A DNA stretch of 28,999 nt, from assembly GCA_035632955.1 (NCBI GenBank), contig DASQFU010000152.1, forward strand, positions 1 to 28,999. Reading direction: 5' to 3'. Within the stretch, counting starts at the first letter, position 1, and the number at the start of each line of letters is the position of its first letter. Below, in pieces: positions 8,512 through 15,759 of this stretch. Made by a program: the position numbers and the translations under genes. The DNA comes from DASQFU01 sp035632955. GTDB taxonomy: Bacteria; Eisenbacteria; RBG-16-71-46. Under the pieces are notes generated by a model, which searched no databases, was not told where the DNA came from, and worked only from the letters and a program-made list of their open reading frames with translations.

Positions 8512-9750
8512 CTACGCCGCGTCGGCTCGCCGGGGCCGGGACGCGCGACGCCCGATCCCGAACGCCGGCAGGATCCGCCGCACACGTTCGGTCAGGGACT
8601 CGACGTCGTGAGCCGCGGCCAACGCGCGCCCACGGGCGATCGCCTGCTCGACCGCGGGACCGCGTTCCAGGAGCTGCACCAACGACTCGGCCAGCCGGCC
8701 GGTCTTCGCAGCCGCCGCGCAACCGTGACGAGAGAGCCAGGCAGCGAGCGCGGTGCCGGGATCCTCGCTGCTTTCCACGTGCAACGGGCATCCCGCCGCC
8801 AGCCCGCGCAACACGAGACCGCCGGCGATCGGGCCGCCCCCGGCCAGCACGCCCACCGTCGCATACGACCACCAGGCGCGCTCCGCCAGCGCCGGGGCCG
8901 GACCGACGAAATGCACACGCATGGCCACGTCGAGGCGCCGTGCGAGGCGCTCGACCTTTGGCGACGTTTCGGCCAGCACCACGAGATCGAGTCCGTTCCA
9001 ATCGCGCGCGACTTCCGCGAACGCGGTCATCACCGCCTGACCCGAACGCCCGACCAGCGGTGCGGGGGCCAGCAGATAGTCGCCGTCCCACAGCGGCAGT
9101 GTTCGCGCCGGCGCAGTCGTTCGCTCGACCGCGCACCATTGCAGCCATGGCGCGGGATCTTCCGGGTCTTCCGCCGGTGCCAGGAGGCGGGGGTGGACGT
9201 CGAAGGTCGGCAGCGGCCATCGCCGGGACGGCCCGCCGCCCGTCGGCCAGTAGTACGTGGCGGTCCCGCCTGGGACCCTCGGGCCTCCGGCGCGCGCCGA
9301 TGCGGCCGCGATGATCACGGCATCGAACGTCTGTTCTCCCAGGAAGCGTTCGAATGCGGCGCGCTCGGCATGCGTGGCACCGACGTGGAGCACGGCGTTC
9401 GATGCGGCCGGCTCGTCCGGAGCCGCCGGCGCGCGGCGGGGCTCGGTGTCGTTCTCGCCGTACACCGCGACCCGCACGATGGCTCCGGCCGCGCGCAGCA
9501 CGCTGGCGCGCGCGCGCGCGTCGGCGAGCCGGCTGCCCGCGGCGTCGAGATGCTCGAGCAGCAGCAGCCGCGGCGCGCGCTCGCGCCTTGGGTGCGGCAC
9601 AGCGGTGGGAAGCGAAGGTCGGGACGGGTTCAACGAGATCACGCGATCGAAGAGGGACGGAGCTCCCGAAAGGACGTTGGCGCCGGCGGACGATGGATGT
9701 TCTGAGCCGCCCGGATGCGGCGCATCCAGATCAGGAATCGAAGCGGACAC
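8512..9750 (-). CDS. Divergent GT-B-type glycosyltransferase-like protein
   Basis: About 412 aa from GTG at 9750, or up to 454 aa from the ATG at 9876, which would overlap the upstream kinase by about 100 nt. The C-terminal half resembles the nucleotide-sugar domain of family-4 glycosyltransferases: DYLLAPAPLVGRSGQAVMTAFAEV-like opening, LDLVVLAETSPKVERLARRL, VHFVGPAP, the weak remnant of the donor loop around GVLAGGGPIAGGLVLRGLAAGCP, and a C-terminal helix ESLTERVRRIL. The usual ExxxxxxxE donor motif is not recognisable, so activity or donor type may differ. The N-terminal half is weakly conserved. The gene follows the hybrid kinase by about 20 nt and precedes the epimerase. In this context it could glycosylate flagellin or a surface glycan (inference). 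The call is moderate. Confidence 0.62.
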   Translation of the reverse strand: MSASIPDLDAPHPGGSEHPSSAGANVLSGAPSLFDRVISLNPSRPSLPTAVPHPRRERAPRLLLLEHLDAAGSRLADARARASVLRAAGAIVRVAVYGENDTEPRRAPAAPDEPAASNAVLHVGATHAERAAFERFLGEQTFDAVIIAAASARAGGPRVPGGTATYYWPTGGGPSRRWPLPTFDVHPRLLAPAEDPEDPAPWLQWCAVERTTAPARTLPLWDGDYLLAPAPLVGRSGQAVMTAFAEVARDWNGLDLVVLAETSPKVERLARRLDVAMRVHFVGPAPALAERAWWSYATVGVLAGGGPIAGGLVLRGLAAGCPLHVESSEDPGTALAAWLSRHGCAAAAKTGRLAESLVQLLERGPAVEQAIARGRALAAAHDVESLTERVRRILPAFGIGRRASRPRRADAA

Positions 9751-9769
9751 AATCCTGCGAGCACAAGGC

Positions 9770-11509
9770 TCAGCTCGCGGCCGTGACCGCGGCGCCTTCA
9801 CGCGCGGTGACTGGCAGCGTGAAGAAGAACGTGCTGCCGACGTGAGGCGTGCTCTCGACCCAGATCCGACCACCATGCTGCTCGACGATGCCCTTGCAGA
9901 TCACGAGACCGAGCCCCGTCCCTCCCACCTTCCGGGTCGAGCCCGAGTCGATCTGAGAGAACTTCCGGAACAGCTTCGGCAGATCCTGGGACGCGATGCC
10001 CTCGCCGTGGTCGCTGACGGCGACCCGGACGCTTCCTTCCCACGGCTCGGCCGCCACCTTGATCTGCCCGCCGAGCGGCGAGAACTTGATGGCGTTCGAG
10101 AGCAGGTTGATCAGCACCTGGGTGATCCGGTTCGAGTCGAGCAAGACGTCCGGCAGATCCGGCGAGAGCACGACCTCGATCTGGATGCGCCGCTCCTCGA
10201 TCAGCGTGCGGATGTTGTGCGTGGCCTGCAGCACGACGGGCTCGAGACGCTGGTGCTCGATGTTCATCGGCAGCGAGGCCGAATCCAGCTTCGAGAAGTC
10301 GAGAATGTCGCTGATCAGGACCAGCAGGCGTTCGGCGTTCGCGTGCGCGATCGACAGCAGCTTCGACTGCTGCTCGTTATTCGTGAAGTAGCGTTCGTCG
10401 CCGAGCAGCTCGACCGCACCCTTGACCGAGGTCAGCGGCGTCCGGATCTCGTGCGAGACCACGGCGACGAACTCGGACTTCAAGCGGTCGAGGCTCTTCG
10501 TGTGCTCGAACAGCTGCGAGTTCCGGATTGCGCCCGCCGCCTGGGACGCGAACAGCGCCAGGAAGCTCTCGTCGACGTCGGTGAAGTCGCGGCCGTTCCG
10601 CATCACCGCCAGCACGCCGATCACCTGGGTTTCCGCGATTAGCGGCAGGGCCAGCACGCCGCCACATGGAACCCCGCTCACTCCCGGGAACGAAACCGCG
10701 AGGTCGTCGGTCACCCGCCGGCGGATCGGCCGCCGTTCGAAGGCACTGAGCCCGACGGCTCCCTCGGCCGAAAGGTAGTGCGTCGCTTCCGGGTTGGCTT
10801 CCGGCAGCTCCAGCCCGTGGGCCGCGGCCGCTCGGAACTGGTCGGACTCCTCGCGTCGCAGGTAGATCACCGCAGCCTCGGCTTGCGTGATCTCCGCCGC
10901 CTTTGCGGAGATCAGAGCGAGCCGCGGTCCGAGCTCCAGGTTCGTGCCGATCTGCTTGCCGACTTCGTACAGTGTCGTCATCTGGAGCGTGGCGACCCGC
11001 ACGCGCTCCCGGAGCTGCTGTTCGTGATCCTGCAGGATCTCGTTCTTCTGGCGGAGCTGCTCGAGCAGCTCACGATTCTGCGTTTTCAGCCGGCGATCAG
11101 CCAGCCCGCGCTCGGCGCTGCGATGCACTTCGTCGAGGTCGAATGGCTTCTTGACGTAGTCGTAGGCGCCCTGCCGTAGCGCTTCGATCGCGGTCGACGC
11201 GGTCGCGTAGCCGGTGACGACGATCACGCACGCATCGGGATCGGCCTGCTTCGCGAAGCGCATGACCTCGAGTCCCGAGAGGCCGGGCAGGTTGACGTCG
11301 GTGAGGATCAGGTCCGGGCGCACGTCGGGAATCAGCGCGACCGCTTCCTCCCCGCTCGTCGCCACGCTCAGGTCGTACCCCTGACTGGTGAGGAACTCGC
11401 GGAACACGTCCACGACGCTCGGTTCGTCGTCGACCACCAGCACACGGGCCGGCGGCGGGGCCACAGAGCCGAGCGCAGGCGCCGGGCGTTCGAACGGAGA
11501 GCGCGTCAT
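9770..11509 (-). CDS. Response regulator - GAF - histidine kinase hybrid
   Basis: A 579-aa soluble signalling protein with no membrane segment. The N-terminal receiver (about 22-135) has the acidic pair in VLVVDDEP, phospho-acceptor D71 in LILTDVNLPG and K121 in YVKKPF. A coiled coil (about 135-175) links it to a GAF domain (about 178-330). The kinase part has H353 in VSHEIRTPLT, N-box N472 (NLLSNAIKFS), G1 box DHGEGI (about 500) and G2 box GGTGLGL (529-535). With the receiver placed first, this protein probably receives phosphate from another kinase and then modulates its own kinase, acting as a relay inside the block. Its GAF ligand is unknown. It starts 4 nt after the GGDEF gene stop, so it is almost certainly co-transcribed. 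Confidence 0.93.
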   Translation of the reverse strand: MTRSPFERPAPALGSVAPPPARVLVVDDEPSVVDVFREFLTSQGYDLSVATSGEEAVALIPDVRPDLILTDVNLPGLSGLEVMRFAKQADPDACVIVVTGYATASTAIEALRQGAYDYVKKPFDLDEVHRSAERGLADRRLKTQNRELLEQLRQKNEILQDHEQQLRERVRVATLQMTTLYEVGKQIGTNLELGPRLALISAKAAEITQAEAAVIYLRREESDQFRAAAAHGLELPEANPEATHYLSAEGAVGLSAFERRPIRRRVTDDLAVSFPGVSGVPCGGVLALPLIAETQVIGVLAVMRNGRDFTDVDESFLALFASQAAGAIRNSQLFEHTKSLDRLKSEFVAVVSHEIRTPLTSVKGAVELLGDERYFTNNEQQSKLLSIAHANAERLLVLISDILDFSKLDSASLPMNIEHQRLEPVVLQATHNIRTLIEERRIQIEVVLSPDLPDVLLDSNRITQVLINLLSNAIKFSPLGGQIKVAAEPWEGSVRVAVSDHGEGIASQDLPKLFRKFSQIDSGSTRKVGGTGLGLVICKGIVEQHGGRIWVESTPHVGSTFFFTLPVTAREGAAVTAAS

Positions 11510-11513
11510 GGCG

Positions 11514-12566
11514 TCAATGGGTGGCCGGGATCTCGGGGCTCATCACGCGCCTCCGCCCGGACTTTTTCGCCAGTGTCAGCGCCAGGTCGGCGCCGCTCAG
11601 CAGCTCGAGTGCATCGGTGCCGTGCCGCGGGCTGGTGGTGAGGCCGATCGACGCGGTGAGCCGACCGGCGCGTCCGAAGCGATGACTTTCGAGTGTCTGC
11701 CGCAGCCGCTCGGCGCAGCGGCGGGCGGCGGTCTGGTCGGTCTCCGGCAGTAGCACCGCGAACTGGTCGCTGCCGACCCGCGCCAGCACGTCGGAGTCGC
11801 GCAACGCCAGACGCAGCCGCCAACCGGCATCGGCCAGCACCTGATCCCCGGCCTCGCGTCCGTAGCGCCGGTTGAGCTCCCCGAAATGGTCGAGATCGAG
11901 CGCCAGCAACGAGAGAGCGAAGCCGTGTCGTTTGGTGCGGCTCAGCTCCGCGGCCAGCCGCTCGTGGAACGCGCGCGCATCGGCCAGTCCGGTCAGTGCA
12001 TCACGACCGGGTTGGTTGCGCAGCCGGCGCAGCTCGAGCCGGGTGCCGAGGGCCGCACCCAGCGCTCCTGCCGCCGCCCGGATCAAGCCAAGCTGATCGG
12101 CCTGCCAGCCCCGGCCCGGACGCGCCCACAGATCCAGCGTGCCGGCGCGCTCGGCGCCGCGGTTCAGCGACACGCTGAGGCAGGCGCGCAGATCGCCGGG
12201 ACGCGAGCGCCATTGTCCGCGCGCGCACCACGGCTCGAGGCGACCGGATTCGTCGGCAACGTGCACGGCGACGCCGTCGCCGTCGAACGCGGCGAGCAGG
12301 GCGTCGAGCGCGCGATGGAGTGCGCGCGGCTCGGCGGCCGTGAGCAACGCCTCGCATGCTCCCCACAGGGAACGGGAGGCCTGACGCCGATCGTCGGTTC
12401 GCGGCGTCGCGGAGGGCGCATCGTTGGCGCGGCGGACCACGGCTCGCGGTCCGGAACGCCGGCCGGGGCCGGCAGGCCGCTCAGCTCGCGGCTGGCGCTG
12501 ACCCGCCGAAAACGCCTCGGACTTGTCGGAGCCGGAGCGCGGCCTCCTCGATTCGACCCGATTCAC
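11514..12566 (-). CDS. GAF-like/GGDEF protein with altered signature (GSDQF) and intact I-site
   Basis: Up to 350 aa. Residues about 68-175 look like a degenerate GAF domain and 188-348 form a GGDEF domain (RDALTGLADARAF start). The signature is GSDQF (265-269) in place of GG(D/E)EF. Other catalytic positions seem kept: D224 (LALDLDHF), N232 (GELN), D241 (EAGDQVL), D267, and the KKSGRRRV end. The inhibitory c-di-GMP site RxxD is present as RDSD (256-259), exactly five residues before the signature. Known GGDEF proteins with changed signatures range from active to pure c-di-GMP receptors, so activity is open. The start is uncertain: ATG at 12566 overlaps the upstream gene by 86 nt, and GTG at 12440 is an alternative. 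The Arg/Pro-rich first 60 residues carry no domain. Confidence 0.88.
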   Translation of the reverse strand: MNRVESRRPRSGSDKSEAFSAGQRQPRAERPAGPGRRSGPRAVVRRANDAPSATPRTDDRRQASRSLWGACEALLTAAEPRALHRALDALLAAFDGDGVAVHVADESGRLEPWCARGQWRSRPGDLRACLSVSLNRGAERAGTLDLWARPGRGWQADQLGLIRAAAGALGAALGTRLELRRLRNQPGRDALTGLADARAFHERLAAELSRTKRHGFALSLLALDLDHFGELNRRYGREAGDQVLADAGWRLRLALRDSDVLARVGSDQFAVLLPETDQTAARRCAERLRQTLESHRFGRAGRLTASIGLTTSPRHGTDALELLSGADLALTLAKKSGRRRVMSPEIPATH

Positions 12567-12885
12567 GAAGCACGACCTCCAATCGTTCCTTCACGCCGGG
12601 CTGCTGCCCGGCCGGTTTCATCAGCAGGAGTTGCGCGTTGCCGCTCACGCCCACCAGCGCGTTGTTGATCTCGTGATGCACGCGCAACAGCTCCGCGAGC
12701 CGCTGGTTCCAATCGAGCTGCTCGCTCCACCATCCCTCGACGGCTTCGCGAAGCCCCGCCGCGCCGGCCCCGTCGCCCGCCTGGTCGAGCGCTTCGGCGC
12801 GCGCCAGCAGATGCGCGCGGAGCGCCTCCCACGGCGGCGGCGGCAACGGATCGGGACGTTCGCGGGGCGCCGCCGCGTTCAGCAT
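12481..12885 (-). CDS. DHp-only histidine-kinase-like protein, no ATPase domain
   Basis: A 134-aa protein whose C-terminal half is a histidine-kinase dimerisation/phosphoacceptor helix pair: RVHHEINNALVGVSGNAQLL with H71 as the likely phosphorylated His, followed by a second helix (KERLEVVLRESGRIEEAALRLRQV). There is no N, G1 or G2 box, so it cannot bind ATP as a normal kinase does. It could act as a histidine phosphotransferase (compare Spo0B, which also uses a DHp-like four-helix bundle), or form mixed dimers with a kinase such as the one at 9770-11509. Its ATG overlaps the fliA stop in ATGCTGA and its GAGGA ribosome site lies inside the fliA coding end, so translation is coupled to FliA. 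Domain reading is firm; role is inferred. Confidence 0.8.
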   Translation of the reverse strand: MLNAAAPRERPDPLPPPPWEALRAHLLARAEALDQAGDGAGAAGLREAVEGWWSEQLDWNQRLAELLRVHHEINNALVGVSGNAQLLLMKPAGQQPGVKERLEVVLRESGRIEEAALRLRQVRGVFGGSAPAAS

Positions 12886-13700
12886 TCCTCGGCCATGGCG
12901 TTCTGCAGCCGCAGCCGCAGCCGGCTCATGGCCCGCGTATGTACTTGAGACACGCGTGACTCCGAAATCCCCATCGCTCGCCCGATCTCCTTGAGCGTGA
13001 GGTGCTCGTAGTAGTAGAGCGCGACCACCAGCCGCTCCTGCTCGGGGAGCTGGTCGAGCGTTCGCAGCAGCACGAACTTGCTCTGCTCCTGCTCGAGCCG
13101 CTCGTCGAGATTAACGGTCGTGGGATCCGCGAGGTGGTCGGCGAGCGTGGTCGGCTCCTGATCCTCGCCGGAACGACTTTCGTCCAGCGACACCAGCACT
13201 GCGCCCCGCACCTGATCCACGAGCCGGTAGTAGTCGCCGCGCGAGAGCTTCATCTCGCGCGCGACCTCCTCGTCGGATGCGGCGCGGCCGAACTTCTGGT
13301 CGAGCTTGCGCGTGACGCCGTCGAGCGTGCGCGCCTTGCGCCGCATCGAGCGCGACGCCCAATCCAGCGCCCGCAACTGGTCGAGGACGGCGCCCTTGAT
13401 GCGCCACACGGCATAAGTCTCGAACTTCACGCCCTTGCCGGCGTCGAACTTGGCATACGCGTCGAGCAAGCCCAGCACGCCGGCTGAGAACAGGTCCTCG
13501 TGATCCACGTTGCGCGGCAGCGTCGCGGCGACGCGCTCAACGACGTGGCGGACCAGCGGTGCGAAGCGCTTGAGTAGGTCGTCTTTCGAGTGCAGCACGG
13601 GCGTCGGCGCCGGCGGCGATGTGGCGCGGCGGGAACCACGCGGCAGGGTGGCAACTCGGGTCGGACGGACGGCGACGGCAGCGGCTGCGGCTCGGGGCAT
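12879..13700 (-). CDS. fliA: RNA polymerase sigma factor for flagellar operons (sigma-28, FliA/WhiG family)
   Basis: A 273-aa group-3 sigma factor. Region 2 spans about 41-112 (HEDLFSAGVLGLLDAYAKF, ETYAVWRIKGAVLDQLRALD), followed by the FliA-typical WASRSMRRKAR, region 3 at about 125-175, and region 4 at about 215-265 (LPEQERLVVALYYYEHLT, helix-turn-helix LKEIGRAMGISESRVSQVH). It directs RNA polymerase to late flagellar and chemotaxis promoters. The first 35 residues are Ala/Pro/Arg-rich and outside the family core, but AGGAGG 6 nt before the ATG supports this start; that site begins at the stop of flhG, making the two coupled. The FlhG-FliA order is a classic flagellar arrangement. A FlgM-like protein and a matching promoter lie upstream in the same block. 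Confidence 0.93.
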   Translation of the reverse strand: MPRAAAAAVAVRPTRVATLPRGSRRATSPPAPTPVLHSKDDLLKRFAPLVRHVVERVAATLPRNVDHEDLFSAGVLGLLDAYAKFDAGKGVKFETYAVWRIKGAVLDQLRALDWASRSMRRKARTLDGVTRKLDQKFGRAASDEEVAREMKLSRGDYYRLVDQVRGAVLVSLDESRSGEDQEPTTLADHLADPTTVNLDERLEQEQSKFVLLRTLDQLPEQERLVVALYYYEHLTLKEIGRAMGISESRVSQVHTRAMSRLRLRLQNAMAEEC

Positions 13701-13710
13701 CGGTTTCCTC

Positions 13711-14664
13711 CTAGGCTTCGAGCTTCTCGGCGTTCAGGGGGCGGGCGGTGCTTGGATCCGGCGACGGGACGTCCCACAAGAACTCGGCGAGCGATCGGTA
13801 CGCGACCGCGGCCGGGGACTGCGGGAACGCCGTGACGACGGGCTCCTGCCGGCGGACTGCACGGGGCACCGCGGGGTCGAACGGCACGTGACCCCAGGAA
13901 TCCACGTCCAGGCGCAGGAAACGGCGGGCGACGAGGCGAATGCGATGCGCGGTCTCTTCCGCTTCCTCCGGGCTGCCGGTCATGTTGACGAGCAGATGCG
14001 GCGGCTGCTGGAGACCGAGTTGGGTGAGCAGCTTGATCAAGCCGTAGGCGTCGGAGAACGCCGGCATCTCGGGCGTGGTGACGACCAGCACGTCGTCGGC
14101 GGCGAGACAAAACGACGTCACCTGACGCGAGGTTCCGGACGCCGTGTCGATCAGGATCAGGTCGGCTTCGGATTCGAGCTGGCCGAGCCCGCGCAGCAAG
14201 CACTCGCGGCGGTAGTCGTCGAGCTCGGCGAACTCGGGCACTCCCGAGGACGCCGGGATCAGCTTCACGCCGGCCGGACCGGCGACGACGATGTCCTCGA
14301 GCGCCTTCTCTCCCGCCAGCACGTGCTGGAGGTCGAAGCGCGGGTGGAGCCCGAGCAGCAGATCGAGGTTCGCCTGCGAAAGATCGGCGTCGAGCAGCAG
14401 GACGCGCGCTCCACGTGCGCCGAGCGCGACGGCGAGATTGGCGGCGAGGTTGCTCTTGCCGACGCCGCCCTTGCCGCTCGCGATCGCGAGTGTGCGCACG
14501 TGCGGGCGGCTCCAGTGGGCCGGATGGTCGGCGGCGATGGCGGGCTTGCGCGAGCGGCGGCGCAACAGCCGGAGCTCGCGCCGCGCGCCGCTCGCGTCCG
14601 CGGCGCGCACGACCTCTTCCGGTGCCGGAACGGGGCCGTTCAGCGGCGCGGCGCGGCGGGACAC
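13711..14664 (-). CDS. flhG: FlhG/MinD-type P-loop ATPase (flagellar number/placement regulator)
   Basis: A 317-aa ATPase of the ParA/MinD family. The deviant Walker A is GKGGVGKS (64-71), then LLLDADLSQANLDLLLGL (about 89-106) gives the switch aspartates, LILIDTASG is the Walker B region, and VVTTPEMPAFSDAYGLIKLL matches the FlhG-type segment. FlhG proteins control flagellum number together with FlhF; FlhF is not in the window, and I do not see the N-terminal DQAxxLR motif through which FlhG activates FlhF. The chosen start is GTG at 14664, with GGAG about 8 nt upstream; an ATG at 14877 would overlap two genes. It overlaps the 89-aa gene by 25 nt and ends just before fliA. The family is certain; FlhG rather than another MinD is supported by the FliA neighbour. 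Confidence 0.87.
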   Translation of the reverse strand: MSRRAAPLNGPVPAPEEVVRAADASGARRELRLLRRRSRKPAIAADHPAHWSRPHVRTLAIASGKGGVGKSNLAANLAVALGARGARVLLLDADLSQANLDLLLGLHPRFDLQHVLAGEKALEDIVVAGPAGVKLIPASSGVPEFAELDDYRRECLLRGLGQLESEADLILIDTASGTSRQVTSFCLAADDVLVVTTPEMPAFSDAYGLIKLLTQLGLQQPPHLLVNMTGSPEEAEETAHRIRLVARRFLRLDVDSWGHVPFDPAVPRAVRRQEPVVTAFPQSPAAVAYRSLAEFLWDVPSPDPSTARPLNAEKLEA

Positions 14665-14909
14665 GTGACGTCTCCGAAACCGGGACGAGGCGTGGCGGCG
14701 GGAATCGAGAACAGCGCCTGCAGGAACGACCAGTAGCGGCGTTGCGCGGCGCAGCGCGCGAGCGGTCGCTCGAAACCCAAGCGTTCGAGCCGGCGCGACT
14801 CGTGATCCAGACTCGAGAGTGCGGCATCGATCGCGTCGAGCCGGGCCCCGGCGCGCTCCGGAATCGACCGTGAGCAATCCGCGGACGCGGTCACGGAAGC
14901 GGGCTTCAT
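14640..14909 (-). CDS. Small helical protein of unknown function (89 aa)
   Basis: I do not recognise this protein. Its middle (about 19-70) reads as amphipathic helix (ARLDAIDAALSSLDHESRR and ARCAAQRRYWSFLQALFSI), and the ends are Pro/Ala-rich. I consider it a real gene because its ATG overlaps the stop of the upstream gene (ATGA), its end overlaps the FlhG start by 25 nt, and it fills what would otherwise be a gap in a tightly coupled operon. The position between a sigma-region-4 protein and FlhG hints at a partner of one of them, but that is inference. Confidence 0.55.
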   Translation of the reverse strand: MKPASVTASADCSRSIPERAGARLDAIDAALSSLDHESRRLERLGFERPLARCAAQRRYWSFLQALFSIPAATPRPGFGDVTCPAAPRR

Positions 14910-15253
14910 GCCGCCCGCCGTTCGCGGGTGGGCGCTGCGTTGCGCACCCGCGGCGAGACCGCGCGGCGACGCGTGAGCTCCACGCGCAGCTCGGCCAGCA
15001 AGGCTTTGTAGGTGCGATTTACCTGACGCCGCGAGACGCCGAGCGCATCCGCCACTTCGGCGGGCCGCAGGCGCTCGTAGATCAGGAGCGCCAGCATCGT
15101 CCGCTCACGCGCCGCGCGGCGGGCGAGCGCCGCGGCGATGCGACGCCGGCTCTCGATCGGCAGCGGCGGGCAAACGAGACGGGGTCCGGATGGGCGGCGA
15201 GCGCTGGTCGTGGATCGCCGGGCACGCGGTCGCGCGATCGTGCCGGTCAACAC
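14906..15253 (-). CDS. Sigma region 4-only / helix-turn-helix regulator (115 aa)
   Basis: A basic protein with one recognisable domain: residues about 38-95 (ARERTMLALLIYERLRPAEV, then ADALGVSRRQVNRTYKALLAELR) match sigma-70 region 4, and closely parallel the end of FliA in this same operon (QERLVVALYYYEHLTLKEIG). Sigma regions 2 and 3 are absent, so it cannot be a sigma factor on its own. It could bind DNA at -35 elements or compete with a sigma factor. Start: GTG at 15251-15253, with GGAG 8 nt upstream, overlapping the receiver stop as GTGTTGA. Its own stop overlaps the 89-aa gene (ATGA). The first 30 and last 15 residues are Arg-rich and probably disordered. Confidence 0.75.
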   Translation of the reverse strand: MLTGTIARPRARRSTTSARRPSGPRLVCPPLPIESRRRIAAALARRAARERTMLALLIYERLRPAEVADALGVSRRQVNRTYKALLAELRVELTRRRAVSPRVRNAAPTRERRAA

Positions 15254-15651
15254 GATGTGCTCCGCTTGCGCGCACGGCGCGGCGCGGCGGCGGCGGCGGC
15301 GATCGCGCGCTGAACCGAACGGCGCAGGACATCCATCGGGAACGGCTTCGGGAAACAGTCGGCAACGCCCGCGCCGCGCAGCTCCTGGACCATCTCGGGC
15401 GTGCCGTACGCGGTGACGATGATGACCGGTTGCGCGTGGCGGCCGCGCCGCAGCTTCTTCGCGAGATCGAGCCCGCTCATGCCGGGCAGCCGCAGGTCCG
15501 AGATGACGAGATCGCTGCGCCCTTCCTGGAGCCAGCTCCACGCCTCTTCGGCCGTGCGAAAGGTATCGATCGTGAATCCGTCGTCCGAGAGACCTTCCGC
15601 GAGCGCCCAGGACGTAGCCGGCTCGTCGTCGACGATCAGAATGTGGGGCAT
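15247..15651 (-). CDS. Single-domain response regulator (receiver only)
   Basis: A 134-aa stand-alone receiver: acidic pair in ILIVDDEP (4-11), phospho-acceptor D52 in LVISDLRLPGMSG, T80 in IIVTAYG and K102 in CFPKPFP. There is no output domain; after residue 115 only an Ala/Arg tail remains. Such proteins work as phosphate carriers, CheY-like switches or connectors. Here it heads the operon of sigma-4 protein, 89-aa protein, FlhG, FliA and DHp protein, and is probably a partner of one of the kinases in the block, perhaps with the DHp-only protein as phosphodonor or acceptor (inference). The ATG at 15651 is preceded by GGGAGA, 9 nt away, which is part of a hairpin. A sigma-54-like promoter lies just upstream. 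Confidence 0.88.
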   Translation of the reverse strand: MPHILIVDDEPATSWALAEGLSDDGFTIDTFRTAEEAWSWLQEGRSDLVISDLRLPGMSGLDLAKKLRRGRHAQPVIIVTAYGTPEMVQELRGAGVADCFPKPFPMDVLRRSVQRAIAAAAAAPRRARKRSTSC

Positions 15652-15660
15652 GTGATGGGC

Positions 15661-15684
15661 TCTCCCGGTGGGACTAACGGGAGA
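15661..15684 (-). promoter_or_regulatory. Hairpin covering the receiver ribosome-binding site
   Basis: TCTCCCG (15661-15667) and CGGGAGA (15678-15684) form a 7-bp stem with a 10-nt loop. On the minus-strand mRNA the 3' arm contains the GGGAGA ribosome site for the ATG at 15651. Transcripts starting at the predicted sigma-54 start (about 15681) would lose part of the 5' arm; read-through transcripts would keep the whole hairpin. Confidence 0.4.
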
Positions 15685-15691
15685 AAGCGAG

Positions 15692-15707
15692 TGCACCGTG
15701 CGTGCCA
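15692..15707 (-). promoter_or_regulatory. Candidate sigma-54 (-24/-12) promoter for the receiver-FlhG-FliA operon
   Basis: The minus strand reads TGGCACGCACGGTGCA, which fits TGGCACG-N4-TTGCA with one mismatch (GTGC for TTGC) and keeps the invariant GG-N10-GC. The start would be near 15681, 30 nt before the receiver ATG. A sigma-54 activator is encoded directly upstream. Confidence 0.55.
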
Positions 15708-15759
15708 TCCAGGCAGAACGCGGAAACCCGCGCTGCAGGGTGCGGCGCGGGCCGGCAGC

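Noticed and set aside
9505..9525. CG-dinucleotide alternations (also near 25045) as a repeat or Z-DNA signal
   Set aside because: Short runs expected at this base composition; no unit structure.
8608..10642. Long plus-strand frames (8608-9705 and 9257-10642)
   Set aside because: Both are mirrors of the glycosyltransferase and hybrid kinase on the minus strand and have no recognisable domains.
12481..12885. A frameshifted complete histidine kinase formed with the neighbouring gene
   Set aside because: The next gene is GAF-GGDEF, not a HATPase domain, and the small gene has its own coupled start and stop.
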